NCBI RefSeq assembly: GCF_013389595.1
Contig: NZ_CP058306.1
Location: 2,480,001 to 2,544,000, forward strand
Length of the DNA stretch: 64,000 bases
Reading direction: 5' to 3'
From: Flavobacterium sp. I3-2
Lineage (GTDB): Bacteria > Bacteroidota > Bacteroidia > Flavobacteriales > Flavobacteriaceae
Shown: piece after piece, positions 18,535 through 27,409 of the stretch
Layout of the letters: every line of letters begins with the position of its first letter
Numbering within the stretch: the stretch's first letter is position 1
Notes under the pieces: generated by a model
Databases searched by the model: none
Told to the model about the DNA's origin: nothing
Seen by the model: the letters and a program-made list of their open reading frames with translations, nothing else
Position numbers and translations under genes: made by a program

Positions 18535-19298
18535 TTCGATTTTAGTTCGATTCGGTAATTTAATTTATCCCAATCTATAAGTTTAAAATAGTTATCGATA
18601 TAATCCTTTTTGTTGTTTTTGTATTTCAAATAATAGGCGTGTTCCCACATATCTAAATTCATTAACGGATAACCTTTAATTGTTTCAAAAGGCATTAATG
18701 GATTATTTTGATTGATTGTTGTACTTATTTTTAAATTTTGGTCATCAGTTAGAATTAGCCAAACCCAACCTGAGCCATTTAAATCGATACCAGCTTTTTT
18801 GAATTGAGTTTTAAAAGCTTCAAACGAACCAAAATCACGATTAATTAAATCGGCAATTTTACCAGTTGGTTTTTTTTCTTTTCCTTTAGTTAAAACTTCC
18901 CAGTATAAATTATGATTGAAATAACCTCCAGCATTTTCTATTAAAGCTTTTTTATCAGAATCTAACGAAGTCATAATTTCTTCAATTGATTTTTCTTCTA
19001 AATCAGTTCCTTTGATTAATTCATTTAATTTTTCTAGATAAGCCAAATGATGTTTTGAATAATGAATTTCAACGGTTTGTGCATCTATCATAGGTTCTAA
19101 GTCAGAATATTCAAAAGATAAACCTTTCATTTTAAACGAACCATCTTTAGCTATAATTTTTGAAGGAGAATTTTCTACTTCTTCTTCTGATATATAAACA
19201 CTGTCAGGGATTTCAACTTCGTATAGTTCTTCTTTTTTACCACAAGAAATAATAAATGTTGAAATAATATAGATTAATAAGAAACGGTTGGTTTTCAT
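18531..19298 (-). CDS. Lipoprotein superoxide dismutase, Fe/Mn family
   Basis: This 255-residue enzyme converts superoxide to peroxide and oxygen, but it begins with a lipoprotein signal (lipobox IISC, Cys19) and a ~40-residue linker, so it should be exported and lipid-anchored. The metal ligands are complete: His79 (EIHYSKHH), His129 (FNHNLYW), Asp216 and His220 (LDMWEHAYY). Second-sphere Gly125 (NAGGYF) and Gln197 (NQNNPLM) fit the Mn-type pattern rather than Fe-type. Its start overlaps the acyl-CoA-binding protein stop by 4 bases, indicating translational coupling. Confidence 0.93.
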   Translation of the reverse strand: MKTNRFLLIYIISTFIISCGKKEELYEVEIPDSVYISEEEVENSPSKIIAKDGSFKMKGLSFEYSDLEPMIDAQTVEIHYSKHHLAYLEKLNELIKGTDLEEKSIEEIMTSLDSDKKALIENAGGYFNHNLYWEVLTKGKEKKPTGKIADLINRDFGSFEAFKTQFKKAGIDLNGSGWVWLILTDDQNLKISTTINQNNPLMPFETIKGYPLMNLDMWEHAYYLKYKNNKKDYIDNYFKLIDWDKLNYRIELKSN

Positions 19299-19552
19299 AA
19301 ATCGATTGAATTAATCAGATTGATGTATTTTATTTTAGCTTCTTCTTTTGTAAGATGACTTATTTGTTGCCATGCATTAAACTTGAAAGCTCTAATGATA
19401 TCTTTGTTGTTAGGGAAGTTAAATTGATGAACACTACCAGAAGTAGCTTGCTTGTAATAAGCATAAATTAACAATTTAATATCTACTGCTAATTCTTTTT
19501 CTGTTTTAGATGCTCTTTCATATGCTTCCTCAAAAGCTTTTTCAATATCCAT
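19295..19552 (-). CDS. Acyl-CoA-binding protein
   Basis: This 85-residue four-helix protein belongs to the ACBP family (DIKLLIYAYYKQATSGSV, RAFKFNAWQQISHLTKEEAKIKYINLI), with the conserved Tyr, Lys and Trp positions that hold the CoA headgroup. It probably buffers cytosolic long-chain acyl-CoA. It lies between psd (18 bases upstream) and the overlapping superoxide dismutase gene, in the phospholipid operon. Bacterial ACBPs are patchily distributed but common in Flavobacteria. Confidence 0.92.
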   Translation of the reverse strand: MDIEKAFEEAYERASKTEKELAVDIKLLIYAYYKQATSGSVHQFNFPNNKDIIRAFKFNAWQQISHLTKEEAKIKYINLINSIDL

Positions 19553-19570
19553 TTATCTAAAATTTAAAGA

Positions 19571-20224
19571 TTATTTAAAAGAGATAACGGTTTTGTTTCC
19601 TTTTGCTTTTTGGTTTAGCACAACGTTCACTTTTGTTCCGATTGGCAAATATAAATCCACTCTCGAACCAAATTTGATGAAACCTGCATCTTCACCTTGT
19701 ATTGCTCGATGTCCCTCTTTGGCGTAGTTTACAATTCGTTTTGCTAATGCACCAGCAATTTGACGGTACATAACTTCACCAAAAACAGGATTGTCAATGA
19801 CAACAGTTGTTCTTTCGTTTTCTTCACTTGCTTTAGGATGCCAAGCTACTAAGTATTTTCCTGGATGATATTTACTGTATTTAATAATTCCGTTTAAAGC
19901 ATAACGCGTAACGTGAACGTTTACTGGTGACATAAATATCGAAACCATTAGACGTTTATCTTTGAAATATTCAGGTTCATAAACTTCTTCGATAACAACA
20001 ACTTTACCATCAACAGGTGCTAGTATTGTGTGATCTTTGATGTCATCAACATGACGTTTAGGATTTCTAAAAAATTGTAAAACAATAATCAAGAAAGCTG
20101 CTGCAAGTACTTGGATGGTTTTTTTTAACCAATCAATTGGAATTAAAAAATCACTTAAAAGTATGACAACAACTGTAATAAATACAGAGGCTAATATAAT
20201 TTTTGCTCCTTCTTTGTGAAACAT
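19571..20224 (-). CDS. psd: Phosphatidylserine decarboxylase
   Basis: Psd converts phosphatidylserine to phosphatidylethanolamine. The 217-residue protein is the short, archaeal/Bacteroidota-type form: two N-terminal membrane helices (about 7-27 and 34-52), then the catalytic domain with FMSPVNVHVTRYALNG. It ends with the self-cleavage site IKFGSRVD, where Ser187 should become the pyruvoyl group. It is 3 bases downstream of cdsA, placing two consecutive steps of phospholipid synthesis in one operon. Confidence 0.93.
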   Translation of the reverse strand: MFHKEGAKIILASVFITVVVILLSDFLIPIDWLKKTIQVLAAAFLIIVLQFFRNPKRHVDDIKDHTILAPVDGKVVVIEEVYEPEYFKDKRLMVSIFMSPVNVHVTRYALNGIIKYSKYHPGKYLVAWHPKASEENERTTVVIDNPVFGEVMYRQIAGALAKRIVNYAKEGHRAIQGEDAGFIKFGSRVDLYLPIGTKVNVVLNQKAKGNKTVISFK

Positions 20225-20227
20225 TAT

Positions 20228-21025
20228 TTACAGAATTAAATAAATTAAAAATAAAAATGGTGTTGCGAATATAACGCTATCTAAACGGTCTAATATTCCG
20301 CCATGACCTGGCATGATAGAACCGCTGTCTTTAATATTCGCTTGTCTTTTGAACTTTGATTCAACTAAATCTCCAATAGTACCTAATGAACTGACTAAAA
20401 TGGCTGTTAGTAACCAAGTTTCTAAATCAAAAAAGGTGAAATAAATACTTAAAATATAACTAGCAATTAAAGTGAAAAATAACCCACCAAGAAAACCTTC
20501 GATAGTTTTTTTAGGAGACATTTTTTCAAATAGTTTTCTCTTTCCAAAAGATTTTCCGCAAATATAAGCAAAAGTGTCGTTATTCCAGATTAAAATAAAC
20601 ATACCGATAACAATCTTTGGTTCAAATTGATTTTTAATTAAAGGTAATTGTGTGAGAATGATAAAAGGTAAAATAACATAACCGATTAAAAATAGGTACT
20701 TTACTAAAGTGCTTTTGTAGATTTTGAATTCACCTCTAAATAAATCGAAAATCAAAAAAGCAAGAAAAGGAATTTCAAAAAGTAAAGAATAAGGAATAAT
20801 TTTTTCAAAAACACTACTATTAGTTAGTAACGGAATTGAAAAAAACAAAGCGGTTAAGAAACTACCTACAAGATTAATTTTATAGATTTTACTAAATTCA
20901 TAAGTTCCTACAAAAAGAAAAAAGAGCATCAATGTATTGAATGTCCAATAGGAAAATAAAGTTGCTCCGATTAATAATACAATATAAACAATTCCGGAAA
21001 TTGATCTCGTTAAAGTTTCAGACAT
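20228..21025 (-). CDS. cdsA: Phosphatidate cytidylyltransferase
   Basis: CdsA makes CDP-diacylglycerol from CTP and phosphatidate at the inner membrane. The 265-residue protein is polytopic (about eight helices). Its C-terminal signature is present: GDLVESKFKRQANIKDSG followed by MPGHGGILDRLDS. It is 1 base from the upstream LUD gene and 3 bases from psd. Confidence 0.95.
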   Translation of the reverse strand: MSETLTRSISGIVYIVLLIGATLFSYWTFNTLMLFFLFVGTYEFSKIYKINLVGSFLTALFFSIPLLTNSSVFEKIIPYSLLFEIPFLAFLIFDLFRGEFKIYKSTLVKYLFLIGYVILPFIILTQLPLIKNQFEPKIVIGMFILIWNNDTFAYICGKSFGKRKLFEKMSPKKTIEGFLGGLFFTLIASYILSIYFTFFDLETWLLTAILVSSLGTIGDLVESKFKRQANIKDSGSIMPGHGGILDRLDSVIFATPFLFLIYLIL

Positions 21026-21026
21026 A

Positions 21027-21635
21027 TTATAAATCTTCTAATAGTAATAAATATAAGTTTTTAGGAGCAATTCCGTATTGTAAAAAATTGTCGTTTATAA
21101 CTTCTTTAAAATTTTGTAAGGTTGTAATATTTGAAGGTATATTTGAGCTATACCTATATTTTATACCTCTTAAGCCATCACTTTTTGAACGAGTTATTTG
21201 GCTTGTTTTTGCTATAACAATGATGTCCTTTGGAAGTTCATTTGATTTGTGATGTAGAAGTTGATGTGATGAAAATAAAATAGAACCGTCATCAGCTATT
21301 AAACTTTCACAAGAACAAAGAAAAAATACTGGATCAACAACGTTGTGGAAAATTATTCTATTTTCAATCAAAAACGGATGTAGTTTTTTTTCGAAAGTAA
21401 TCGCTTCTTTTTCAAACCAATCATTTTCTTGTAATATGCTAATAAAATATTCTTGTAATTCCAATTCATTTTCGCAATAGATAAATTTCCCACCATTATT
21501 TTTAAAATTAAAGGTGAAAAGTTCATCAACCGGTATTTCTGGTTCGGGAAGGTATTTACTCTCATTTTTATCAGAAGAATTCTCTTCTTTCATAGATGGT
21601 ACAATGTTCCCTAATATCTTTTTAAAAAAATTCAT
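21027..21635 (-). CDS. LUD-domain protein (LutC/YkgG-like)
   Basis: The 202-residue protein has an N-terminal linker (about 1-40) and a LUD domain: CESLIADDGSILFSS, LPKDIIVIAKTSQI, and a C-terminal block with NLYLLLLEDL. LutC-type proteins take part in lactate oxidation complexes, but LutA and LutB are missing here and this gene sits ahead of cdsA-psd. That placement is conserved in Flavobacteria as far as I recall, so a lactate role is uncertain. Confidence 0.82.
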   Translation of the reverse strand: MNFFKKILGNIVPSMKEENSSDKNESKYLPEPEIPVDELFTFNFKNNGGKFIYCENELELQEYFISILQENDWFEKEAITFEKKLHPFLIENRIIFHNVVDPVFFLCSCESLIADDGSILFSSHQLLHHKSNELPKDIIVIAKTSQITRSKSDGLRGIKYRYSSNIPSNITTLQNFKEVINDNFLQYGIAPKNLYLLLLEDL

Positions 21636-21682
21636 GTCTAGTTAATCTTCAATTATTTGGAGATATTGTAATATTCAAAGAT

Positions 21683-21727
21683 AAAAAAAATCTTAGCTTA
21701 ACAAGATGTTAAACTAAGATTTTTTAT
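21683..21727 (-). terminator. Terminator of ftsH
   Basis: A long imperfect hairpin (AAATCTTAG.TTAAC with GTTAA.CTAAGATTT) has T-rich flanks. It separates rsfS-ftsH from the LUD-cdsA-psd unit. Confidence 0.8.
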
Positions 21728-21749
21728 AACTAAGTGTATGTAGTTGTTT

Positions 21750-23666
21750 TTAAACTGTTTCTACAATAATTTCTTCTTTAGAAAACGGTCTTTTTCCGAA
21801 AATTGTTTCTAAATCTTCTTTGAAAATTACTTCTTTTTCGCAAAGTAAATCTGCAAGCTGAATTAATTTATCTTTATTCTCTGTTAATAGATCGATTGCT
21901 CTTTGGTATTGACTTTCGATTAAATCTGAAACTTCTTTATCAATTAGCTTTGCAGTATCTTCTGAATATGGTTTTGAGAAGTTATAATCACTTTGTCCAG
22001 ACGAATCATAATAAGTGATATTTCCTAATTTTTCGTTCAACCCATAAACAGTAACCATTGCTTTTGCTTGTTTGTTTACTTTTTCTAAATCGCTTAAAGC
22101 TCCTGTAGAAATTTTGTCAAAAATTACTCTTTCAGCAGCTCTTCCGCCCATTGTTGCACACATTTCGTCAAGCATTTGTTCGGTTCTGACGATTTGTCTT
22201 TCTTCAGGTAAATACCATGCTGCTCCTAAACTCATTCCACGTGGTACAATTGTTACTTTGATTAGTGGAGCTGCGTGTTCTGTTAACCAGCTTACAGTTG
22301 CGTGACCAGCTTCGTGAATAGCAATTGCATATTTTTCTTCAGGTGAAATGATTTTATTTTTCTTTTCTAAACCTCCAACAATGCGATCAACTGCATCTAA
22401 GAAATCTTGCTTATCAACCATTTTTTTGTCTTTACGAGCAGCAGTTAAAGCAGCTTCGTTACAAACGTTAGCAATATCAGCTCCCGAAAACCCTGGAGTT
22501 TGTTTTGCTAAGAAGTCAACATCTAAATCTTCAACTTTTTTGATGTTTCTTAAATGAACTTCAAAAATTTGTTTACGTTCACGAACGTCCGGAAGGTCAA
22601 CATAAATTTGTCTGTCAAAACGTCCAGCACGCATTAAAGCTTTGTCTAAAATTTCTGCGCGGTTGGTAGCTGCAAGAACAATTACGTTAGTATTTGTACC
22701 AAAACCATCCATTTCAGTTAATAGCTGGTTAAGCGTGTTTTCTCTTTCGTCATTTGAACCTGACATATTACTTTTTCCACGAGCACGTCCAATAGCGTCA
22801 ATTTCATCGATAAATATAATTGCTGGCGATTTTTCTTTTGCTTGTTTGAATAAATCTCTTACACGAGAAGCTCCGACACCTACAAACATCTCAACAAAAT
22901 CTGATCCTGATAAAGAAAAGAATGGAACTTTAGCCTCGCCTGCAACTGCTTTTGCTAATAATGTTTTTCCAGTACCAGGAGGACCAACTAATAAAGCCCC
23001 TTTTGGTATTTTTCCTCCGATTGATGTATATTTTTCGGGATTTTTTAGAAACTCAACAATTTCTTCAATTTCTTCTTTTGCACCTTCTAATCCTGCAACA
23101 TCTTTAAATGTAACTCGAGTATCATTTTTCTCGTCAAAAAGTTTAGCTTTCGATTTTCCGATTGAAAAAATCTGACTTCCGCCACCTCCAGCTCCTCCGC
23201 CTGACATTCTTCTCATCATGAAAAACCAGAAAGCAATTATTAAAATAACGGGTAATAACATGGTTAAAATTTCTCCCCAATTACTTTCTGCTTCCGATCC
23301 AAATTCTTTTAATTTACCAGATAAATGCGCTTCGTCTAATTTCTTTTGAAATAAATCTGGACTTGCAACATCTACAATATATTGAGGGCTGTCATTTTTT
23401 CTGCCAAAAAGATTAGGAAGGTTTTCTGATTTATTGTCAGTTTCTTCTTTTGCTTCTTTATTTAGATAAATTTTTGCAGTATTTTTATTGAAAACTACCT
23501 TTTCAACTTTGTTTTGATCTAATAAATTATAAAACTTAGAAAGGCTAATTTGTTTTGTGCTTCCTGATCCGCCTGATGTATAACTAATTCCTATTATTAT
23601 CAGAATGATTACTGCATAAAGCATCCAAGGATTATAGCGAGGTTTATTTGTTTTTATTTGCGACAT
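21750..23666 (-). CDS. ftsH: ATP-dependent zinc metalloprotease FtsH
   Basis: FtsH is the membrane-bound AAA+ protease that degrades unassembled membrane proteins and regulatory proteins. In the 638-residue sequence, two membrane helices (about 14-30 and 134-152) flank a periplasmic part. A Gly-rich linker and the AAA domain follow, with Walker A GPPGTGKT at 228-235, Walker B IIFIDEIDA and the second region of homology. The zinc site is HEAGH at 451-455. It starts 2 bases after rsfS ends. Confidence 0.98.
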   Translation of the reverse strand: MSQIKTNKPRYNPWMLYAVIILIIIGISYTSGGSGSTKQISLSKFYNLLDQNKVEKVVFNKNTAKIYLNKEAKEETDNKSENLPNLFGRKNDSPQYIVDVASPDLFQKKLDEAHLSGKLKEFGSEAESNWGEILTMLLPVILIIAFWFFMMRRMSGGGAGGGGSQIFSIGKSKAKLFDEKNDTRVTFKDVAGLEGAKEEIEEIVEFLKNPEKYTSIGGKIPKGALLVGPPGTGKTLLAKAVAGEAKVPFFSLSGSDFVEMFVGVGASRVRDLFKQAKEKSPAIIFIDEIDAIGRARGKSNMSGSNDERENTLNQLLTEMDGFGTNTNVIVLAATNRAEILDKALMRAGRFDRQIYVDLPDVRERKQIFEVHLRNIKKVEDLDVDFLAKQTPGFSGADIANVCNEAALTAARKDKKMVDKQDFLDAVDRIVGGLEKKNKIISPEEKYAIAIHEAGHATVSWLTEHAAPLIKVTIVPRGMSLGAAWYLPEERQIVRTEQMLDEMCATMGGRAAERVIFDKISTGALSDLEKVNKQAKAMVTVYGLNEKLGNITYYDSSGQSDYNFSKPYSEDTAKLIDKEVSDLIESQYQRAIDLLTENKDKLIQLADLLCEKEVIFKEDLETIFGKRPFSKEEIIVETV

Positions 23667-23668
23667 AT

Positions 23669-24046
23669 TTAATTTATTGTTTGATCAGTTTTGATATTTG
23701 TGATAAGTGCATCACCCCATAAATCTTCTAAGTTATAAAATTCTCTTGTTTCTTTCTGAAAAATATGAACTACAACGTTTACGTAATCCATTAAAACCCA
23801 GTTTGATAATTCTGTTCCTTCTACATGCCAAGGTTTGTCACTTGTTTGTTTTGAAACAGTTCTTTGAATTGAACCTGCAATGGCATTTACTTGCGTGTTT
23901 GAATTTCCATCGCAGATAATGTAATAATCTGCAGATCTACTATCGATATGTCTTAAATCCATTATCGTAATATTTTCTCCTTTTACATTTTCTATTCCAT
24001 CAATAATTAAAGCCAAAAGCTCGTCGTGGTTATTTTTTCTAGTCAT
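23669..24046 (-). CDS. rsfS: Ribosomal silencing factor RsfS
   Basis: RsfS binds ribosomal protein uL14 and blocks subunit joining in poor growth. The 125-residue protein has the family core: DLRHIDSRSADYYIICDGNSNTQVNAIA, WVLMDYVNVVVHIFQKETREFYNLEDLWGDA. It is the first gene of the rsfS-ftsH pair and divergent from birA. Confidence 0.95.
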   Translation of the reverse strand: MTRKNNHDELLALIIDGIENVKGENITIMDLRHIDSRSADYYIICDGNSNTQVNAIAGSIQRTVSKQTSDKPWHVEGTELSNWVLMDYVNVVVHIFQKETREFYNLEDLWGDALITNIKTDQTIN

Positions 24047-24077
24047 TTATAATTCTTTAACAAAAACGTAATTTATG

Positions 24078-24085
24078 CAAATTTA
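24078..24085 (-). promoter_or_regulatory. Promoter -7 element for rsfS-ftsH
   Basis: The minus strand reads TAAATTTG, 32 bases upstream of rsfS. Confidence 0.4.
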
Positions 24086-24109
24086 TTAAAATCAAATGGT
24101 ATTTAAGTT

Positions 24110-24117
24110 TAATTTTG
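24110..24117 (+). promoter_or_regulatory. Promoter -7 element for birA
   Basis: The plus strand reads TAATTTTG, 28 bases upstream of the chosen birA ATG. It overlaps the TTG that opens the longer frame, an argument against that TTG as start. Confidence 0.45.
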
Positions 24118-24144
24118 TCTCAATATACATTTAATATTTTCTTA

Positions 24145-24873
24145 ATGGATATAATCAAACTCAATGCCATACCTTCAACCAATGATTATCTTAAAGAATT
24201 GGCAGTTTCGAATGTTTTGAATGATTTCACGATTGTAGTAGCTGAAAACCAAACGCAAGGAAAAGGACAGATGGGTTCTGTATGGCAAGTTGAACCTTCT
24301 ACTAACTTAACCTTCAGTGTTTTGTTAGGTTATGGGACGTTTTCTGTTGAAGATGTTTTTACTTTGAATGTTTCAATTGCAAATGCAATACATAAAGTTT
24401 TGTTAAGTTTTGGTTTAGATATGATTAGGATAAAGTGGCCAAACGACATTATGTCATATAATAAAAAAATTGGCGGAATTTTAATCGAAAATCAACTTAA
24501 AGCTAATGGAGATATTCAATCTATTATTGGAGTAGGTCTTAATGTAAGCCAAATGAATTTTGATGGATTGCCTCAAGCTAGTTCAATTTTGAAATCGCAT
24601 GGTGTTTTAGTTGATAAAAATGAATTAATGATTCAGATTGTAACTTTGTTTAAAGAAGTGGTTTTAAATTTAGAAGCAAATAAAACGAATGAATGGAATT
24701 ATTATCATCAATATTTATTTAAAAAAAATATCCCAGTAACTTTTGAAACCATTAACGAAACAAAGTTCACTGGGATGATATCTGATGTAAATCAATTGGG
24801 ACAGCTTGGTGTTTTAAATGAAGCTGATGATTTGATTTATTATAATTTGAAAGAAATTAAAATGTTGTATTAA
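24145..24873 (+). CDS. birA: Biotin--[acetyl-CoA-carboxylase] ligase
   Basis: The enzyme attaches biotin to the carboxyl carrier protein of acetyl-CoA carboxylase through biotinyl-AMP. The 242-residue protein has the ligase core STNDYLKEL, the glycine-rich loop AENQTQGKGQMGSVW, IKWPNDIM and KIGGILIEN, and a short C-terminal SH3-like domain. There is no N-terminal DNA-binding domain, so it is a ligase only, not a repressor. I chose the ATG at 24145 because a TTG at 24115 would overlap the promoter element. Confidence 0.93.
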   Translation: MDIIKLNAIPSTNDYLKELAVSNVLNDFTIVVAENQTQGKGQMGSVWQVEPSTNLTFSVLLGYGTFSVEDVFTLNVSIANAIHKVLLSFGLDMIRIKWPNDIMSYNKKIGGILIENQLKANGDIQSIIGVGLNVSQMNFDGLPQASSILKSHGVLVDKNELMIQIVTLFKEVVLNLEANKTNEWNYYHQYLFKKNIPVTFETINETKFTGMISDVNQLGQLGVLNEADDLIYYNLKEIKMLY

Positions 24874-24876
24874 TTG

Positions 24877-25728
24877 CTAATTAGTTACAAAATTTTTGAT
24901 TTTGGAAATTACTTTTGTATCACCTAAAATTTTTCGATGCCCCAGTTTTTCGGTTAACAACAATTCTGAATGTTTAGCACATTTATGAATGTTTTCTGAC
25001 GCAGTATATGGAACATCTAAATCGTTTTTGTCATGAATGATTAAAACTGGAATATCAATTTTCTTTATTTGTTCGTGAACCGTATAATTTTCAATATTCT
25101 CATTATATTTACTTTCAAAAGCTTCTTTAAGTTTTGGAGCCATTTTTTCATTAAGACCAATATTTTTTACAAAATCTTTAATGATATTTATAATTTCATC
25201 GCCACTTCCAATAGTTATTGCCTTTTCGGCTTTAAAACCACGCCCCAAAACGTTGATTGTTGTCATCGCTCCCAAAGAATGACCAATTATTAAATCAAAT
25301 CCTTTGTAATAACGTTCTAAAACAAAAGCAGCTTCCATAAATTCAGTCATAACCGTTATGTTTTTAGAAGATTTTCCATGGCCAGGAGCGTCAAAACTAA
25401 TGACAGTATAGTCTAAATCTAATAATTCTTTTGCAATCGAAACCAATTGTGTTCCGCGACCGTTCCAGCCATGAATGAGTAAAGCCTTTTTTTTACCTTT
25501 GCCATTTTCATAAACCACAAAATCTTTTTTAGCTTTTGGTAGTTCTAGCGGAAAAATATTTGATTTTTTTTCCATATTTAATTCTCTATTTGGTGTAGGA
25601 AATTTAATCGGAGTTACAAATAATTTCATGGAAAACTGAGTGGCTAATTTTTCAGAAAAAAAAGAAAGTACTTTAGCTGATTTTTTTATGTATTTTGGTG
25701 TTTCAAGCGATTTCTTTTGCTTTGTCAT
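24877..25728 (-). CDS. Alpha/beta hydrolase
   Basis: The 283-residue protein shows the alpha/beta-hydrolase layout: HG oxyanion motif (LLIHGWNGRG, His86), nucleophile elbow GHSLGA with Ser151, a later Asp (HDKNDLDVPY) and the catalytic His in EKLGHRKIL. Substrate is unknown; it could be an esterase or lipase-like enzyme. It converges on birA with 3 bases between stops. Confidence 0.85.
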   Translation of the reverse strand: MTKQKKSLETPKYIKKSAKVLSFFSEKLATQFSMKLFVTPIKFPTPNRELNMEKKSNIFPLELPKAKKDFVVYENGKGKKKALLIHGWNGRGTQLVSIAKELLDLDYTVISFDAPGHGKSSKNITVMTEFMEAAFVLERYYKGFDLIIGHSLGAMTTINVLGRGFKAEKAITIGSGDEIINIIKDFVKNIGLNEKMAPKLKEAFESKYNENIENYTVHEQIKKIDIPVLIIHDKNDLDVPYTASENIHKCAKHSELLLTEKLGHRKILGDTKVISKIKNFVTN

Positions 25729-25821
25729 TATTTTTACATGTTTAATGCAAATTTATTTAAATGTTTTTTGTTTATATGTGATTATGTATTAAATTTTTTT
25801 AATCATATAAACGGAACAATT

Positions 25822-25861
25822 CAAAAAAAAAGATGAAATCAGTACGATTGATTTCATCTTT
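25822..25861 (-). terminator. Terminator of the histone H1-like gene
   Basis: A 12-bp stem (AAGATGAAATCA / TGATTTCATCTT) lies 8 bases after the stop codon, followed on the minus strand by a T run. Confidence 0.85.
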
Positions 25862-25868
25862 TGTAATA

Positions 25869-26048
25869 TTATTTCTCTTCGTTCTTGATAGCTTGAACAT
25901 CTTTTCTTACATCGTCAGTTAGTTTTTTGATTTCTAACATAACTTTTCTTAAACGAGTTCCAGCAGCTTTATTTCCTTGAGTATAAAACGATTCCGCTTC
26001 TTTTTGAGCCTGATTGTGTAATTCAGTTAATAAATTTAATTTTTCCAT
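25869..26048 (-). CDS. Histone H1-like small protein
   Basis: A 59-residue protein can be read here, beginning MEKLNLLTELHNQAQKEA and continuing SFYTQGNKAAGTRLRKVMLE, ending IKNEEK. It matches the short histone H1/Hc1-like family widespread in Bacteroidota, which is thought to bind DNA or to be an abundant helical protein. Support beyond the sequence: a TATATTTG promoter element at 26089-26096 and a perfect terminator at 25822-25861. It stands alone. Confidence 0.85.
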   Translation of the reverse strand: MEKLNLLTELHNQAQKEAESFYTQGNKAAGTRLRKVMLEIKKLTDDVRKDVQAIKNEEK

Positions 26049-26088
26049 TTTACTATATTTTTAAATTCCCTTTAAATATCAGGGTTCG

Positions 26089-26096
26089 CAAATATA
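26089..26096 (-). promoter_or_regulatory. Promoter -7 element for the histone H1-like gene
   Basis: The minus strand reads TATATTTG, an exact TAnnTTTG match, 41 bases upstream of the start codon. Confidence 0.55.
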
Positions 26097-26315
26097 AACG
26101 ATAATTTTTAATATTCACATCTATTGCTATTAAATTGAGTTTTTTAACTTTTTTTTGACGTTCTTATGTATAATATGAATTAGGTAAATATATAATTAGA
26201 AATTCGTCTTTTTGTGAATTTATTCTGGCATAAATTAATTAAAAAAATTAAAATCCAAGTAAAAAAAACATTTTTAAGATAGTAAATCTTTATGAATTCT
26301 TTATAGATATTTAGT

Positions 26316-26323
26316 TAATTTTG
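26316..26323 (+). promoter_or_regulatory. Promoter -7 element for the KdpD-like kinase operon
   Basis: The plus strand reads TAATTTTG, 16 bases before the ATG, implying a very short leader. The 290-base gap upstream (26049-26338) otherwise shows only A/T-rich sequence. Confidence 0.45.
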
Positions 26324-26338
26324 TAAAAATATTAATAA

Positions 26339-27409
26339 ATGGATTTTATTTTATCAAACAATAAAAGGCAATATATTGTAGGGATTTTAAGCATTTTAAT
26401 TGTCTCATTTGCATGTTTTGTTTTACGAGCACATTTAAATTATAGAATTGTTGCATTGATTTTATTATTAACCGTTTCTATAATTGCCATGGTTTACGAT
26501 ATTTTACCAGTTTTGATATCAGCTATTTTAAGTGCTTTTATTTGGAATTATTGTTTTATTCCTCCCATTTTCACTTTAGACATAAGTAATGCTGAAGATT
26601 TATTAATGTTTTTATCTTATTTTTTTGTTGCTTTATTAAACGCCGTTTTAAATTTTAAAATCAGACAAATTGAGAAAAAAGCTAGAGATAAAGAAGAAAG
26701 AGAAAAAACAATTAAGCTTTATAGTACTTTATTTAATTCGTTGTCACATGAATTAAAAACTCCAATTGCTACAATAATAGGCACGGTCGATACATTAAAA
26801 GCATTTAATAACAGCTTGAATAAAGAACAACAGTTCGATTTGTTGAACGATATTGATTTGGCAAGTATTCGATTGAATAAACAAGTTGAAAACATATTGA
26901 ATATGAGTCGGTTGGAAAGTGGTATATTATGTCCTAAATTAGATTGGTGTGATTTAGATGAATTAGCTTACATGATTATTCAAAAAATGGATACTTCACA
27001 TCGACATCAAATAGTGTATAATTCATCTGATCAATTGCCTTTATTTAAAATTGATGTTGGTTTTATGGAGCAAATCTTATTTAATATTTTGTACAATGCC
27101 ATTCAATATACTCCAAATGAAACTCGGATAAATTTGAACATTGAACATCATTCTAATTGTTGTTGGATTGTAATAAGCGATAATGGACCTGGAATTCCTG
27201 AAGATGAATTAAGATTTATATTTGACAAATTTTATCGAATTTCTAATTCTAAATCTGGTGGAAGTGGTTTAGGTTTGTCCATTGTTAAAGGATTTACTGA
27301 AGCTTTGAATGGATCTATTATTGCCGAAAATAATGTTGAAGGCGGTTTGAAATTTACAATAAAAATTCCTGCAGAAACAAGTTACATTAATAAATTAAAG
27401 AATGAATAA
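26339..27409 (+). CDS. Short KdpD-like sensor histidine kinase (DUF4118)
   Basis: The 356-residue protein corresponds to the C-terminal half of KdpD: four tightly packed membrane helices forming a DUF4118 domain (about 10-105, with FIWNYCFIPPIFTL), then a HisKA dimerisation helix with His137 (SLSHELKTPI). The ATPase domain has N box (Asn253), G1 (DNGPGIPEDE) and G2 (GGSGLGLSIV). The ~400-residue N-terminal KdpD and USP sensor domains of full-length KdpD are absent. It overlaps the response-regulator gene by 8 bases, and kup follows. Confidence 0.9.
   Translation: MDFILSNNKRQYIVGILSILIVSFACFVLRAHLNYRIVALILLLTVSIIAMVYDILPVLISAILSAFIWNYCFIPPIFTLDISNAEDLLMFLSYFFVALLNAVLNFKIRQIEKKARDKEEREKTIKLYSTLFNSLSHELKTPIATIIGTVDTLKAFNNSLNKEQQFDLLNDIDLASIRLNKQVENILNMSRLESGILCPKLDWCDLDELAYMIIQKMDTSHRHQIVYNSSDQLPLFKIDVGFMEQILFNILYNAIQYTPNETRINLNIEHHSNCCWIVISDNGPGIPEDELRFIFDKFYRISNSKSGGSGLGLSIVKGFTEALNGSIIAENNVEGGLKFTIKIPAETSYINKLKNE

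Noticed and set aside
22072..23175. Several open frames antisense to ftsH
   Set aside because: They mirror the codon bias of ftsH, contain no recognisable motifs and would overlap a certain housekeeping gene completely.
23666..23669. Possible rsfS-ftsH fusion
   Set aside because: Clear stop and start codons separate them; close spacing only indicates an operon.
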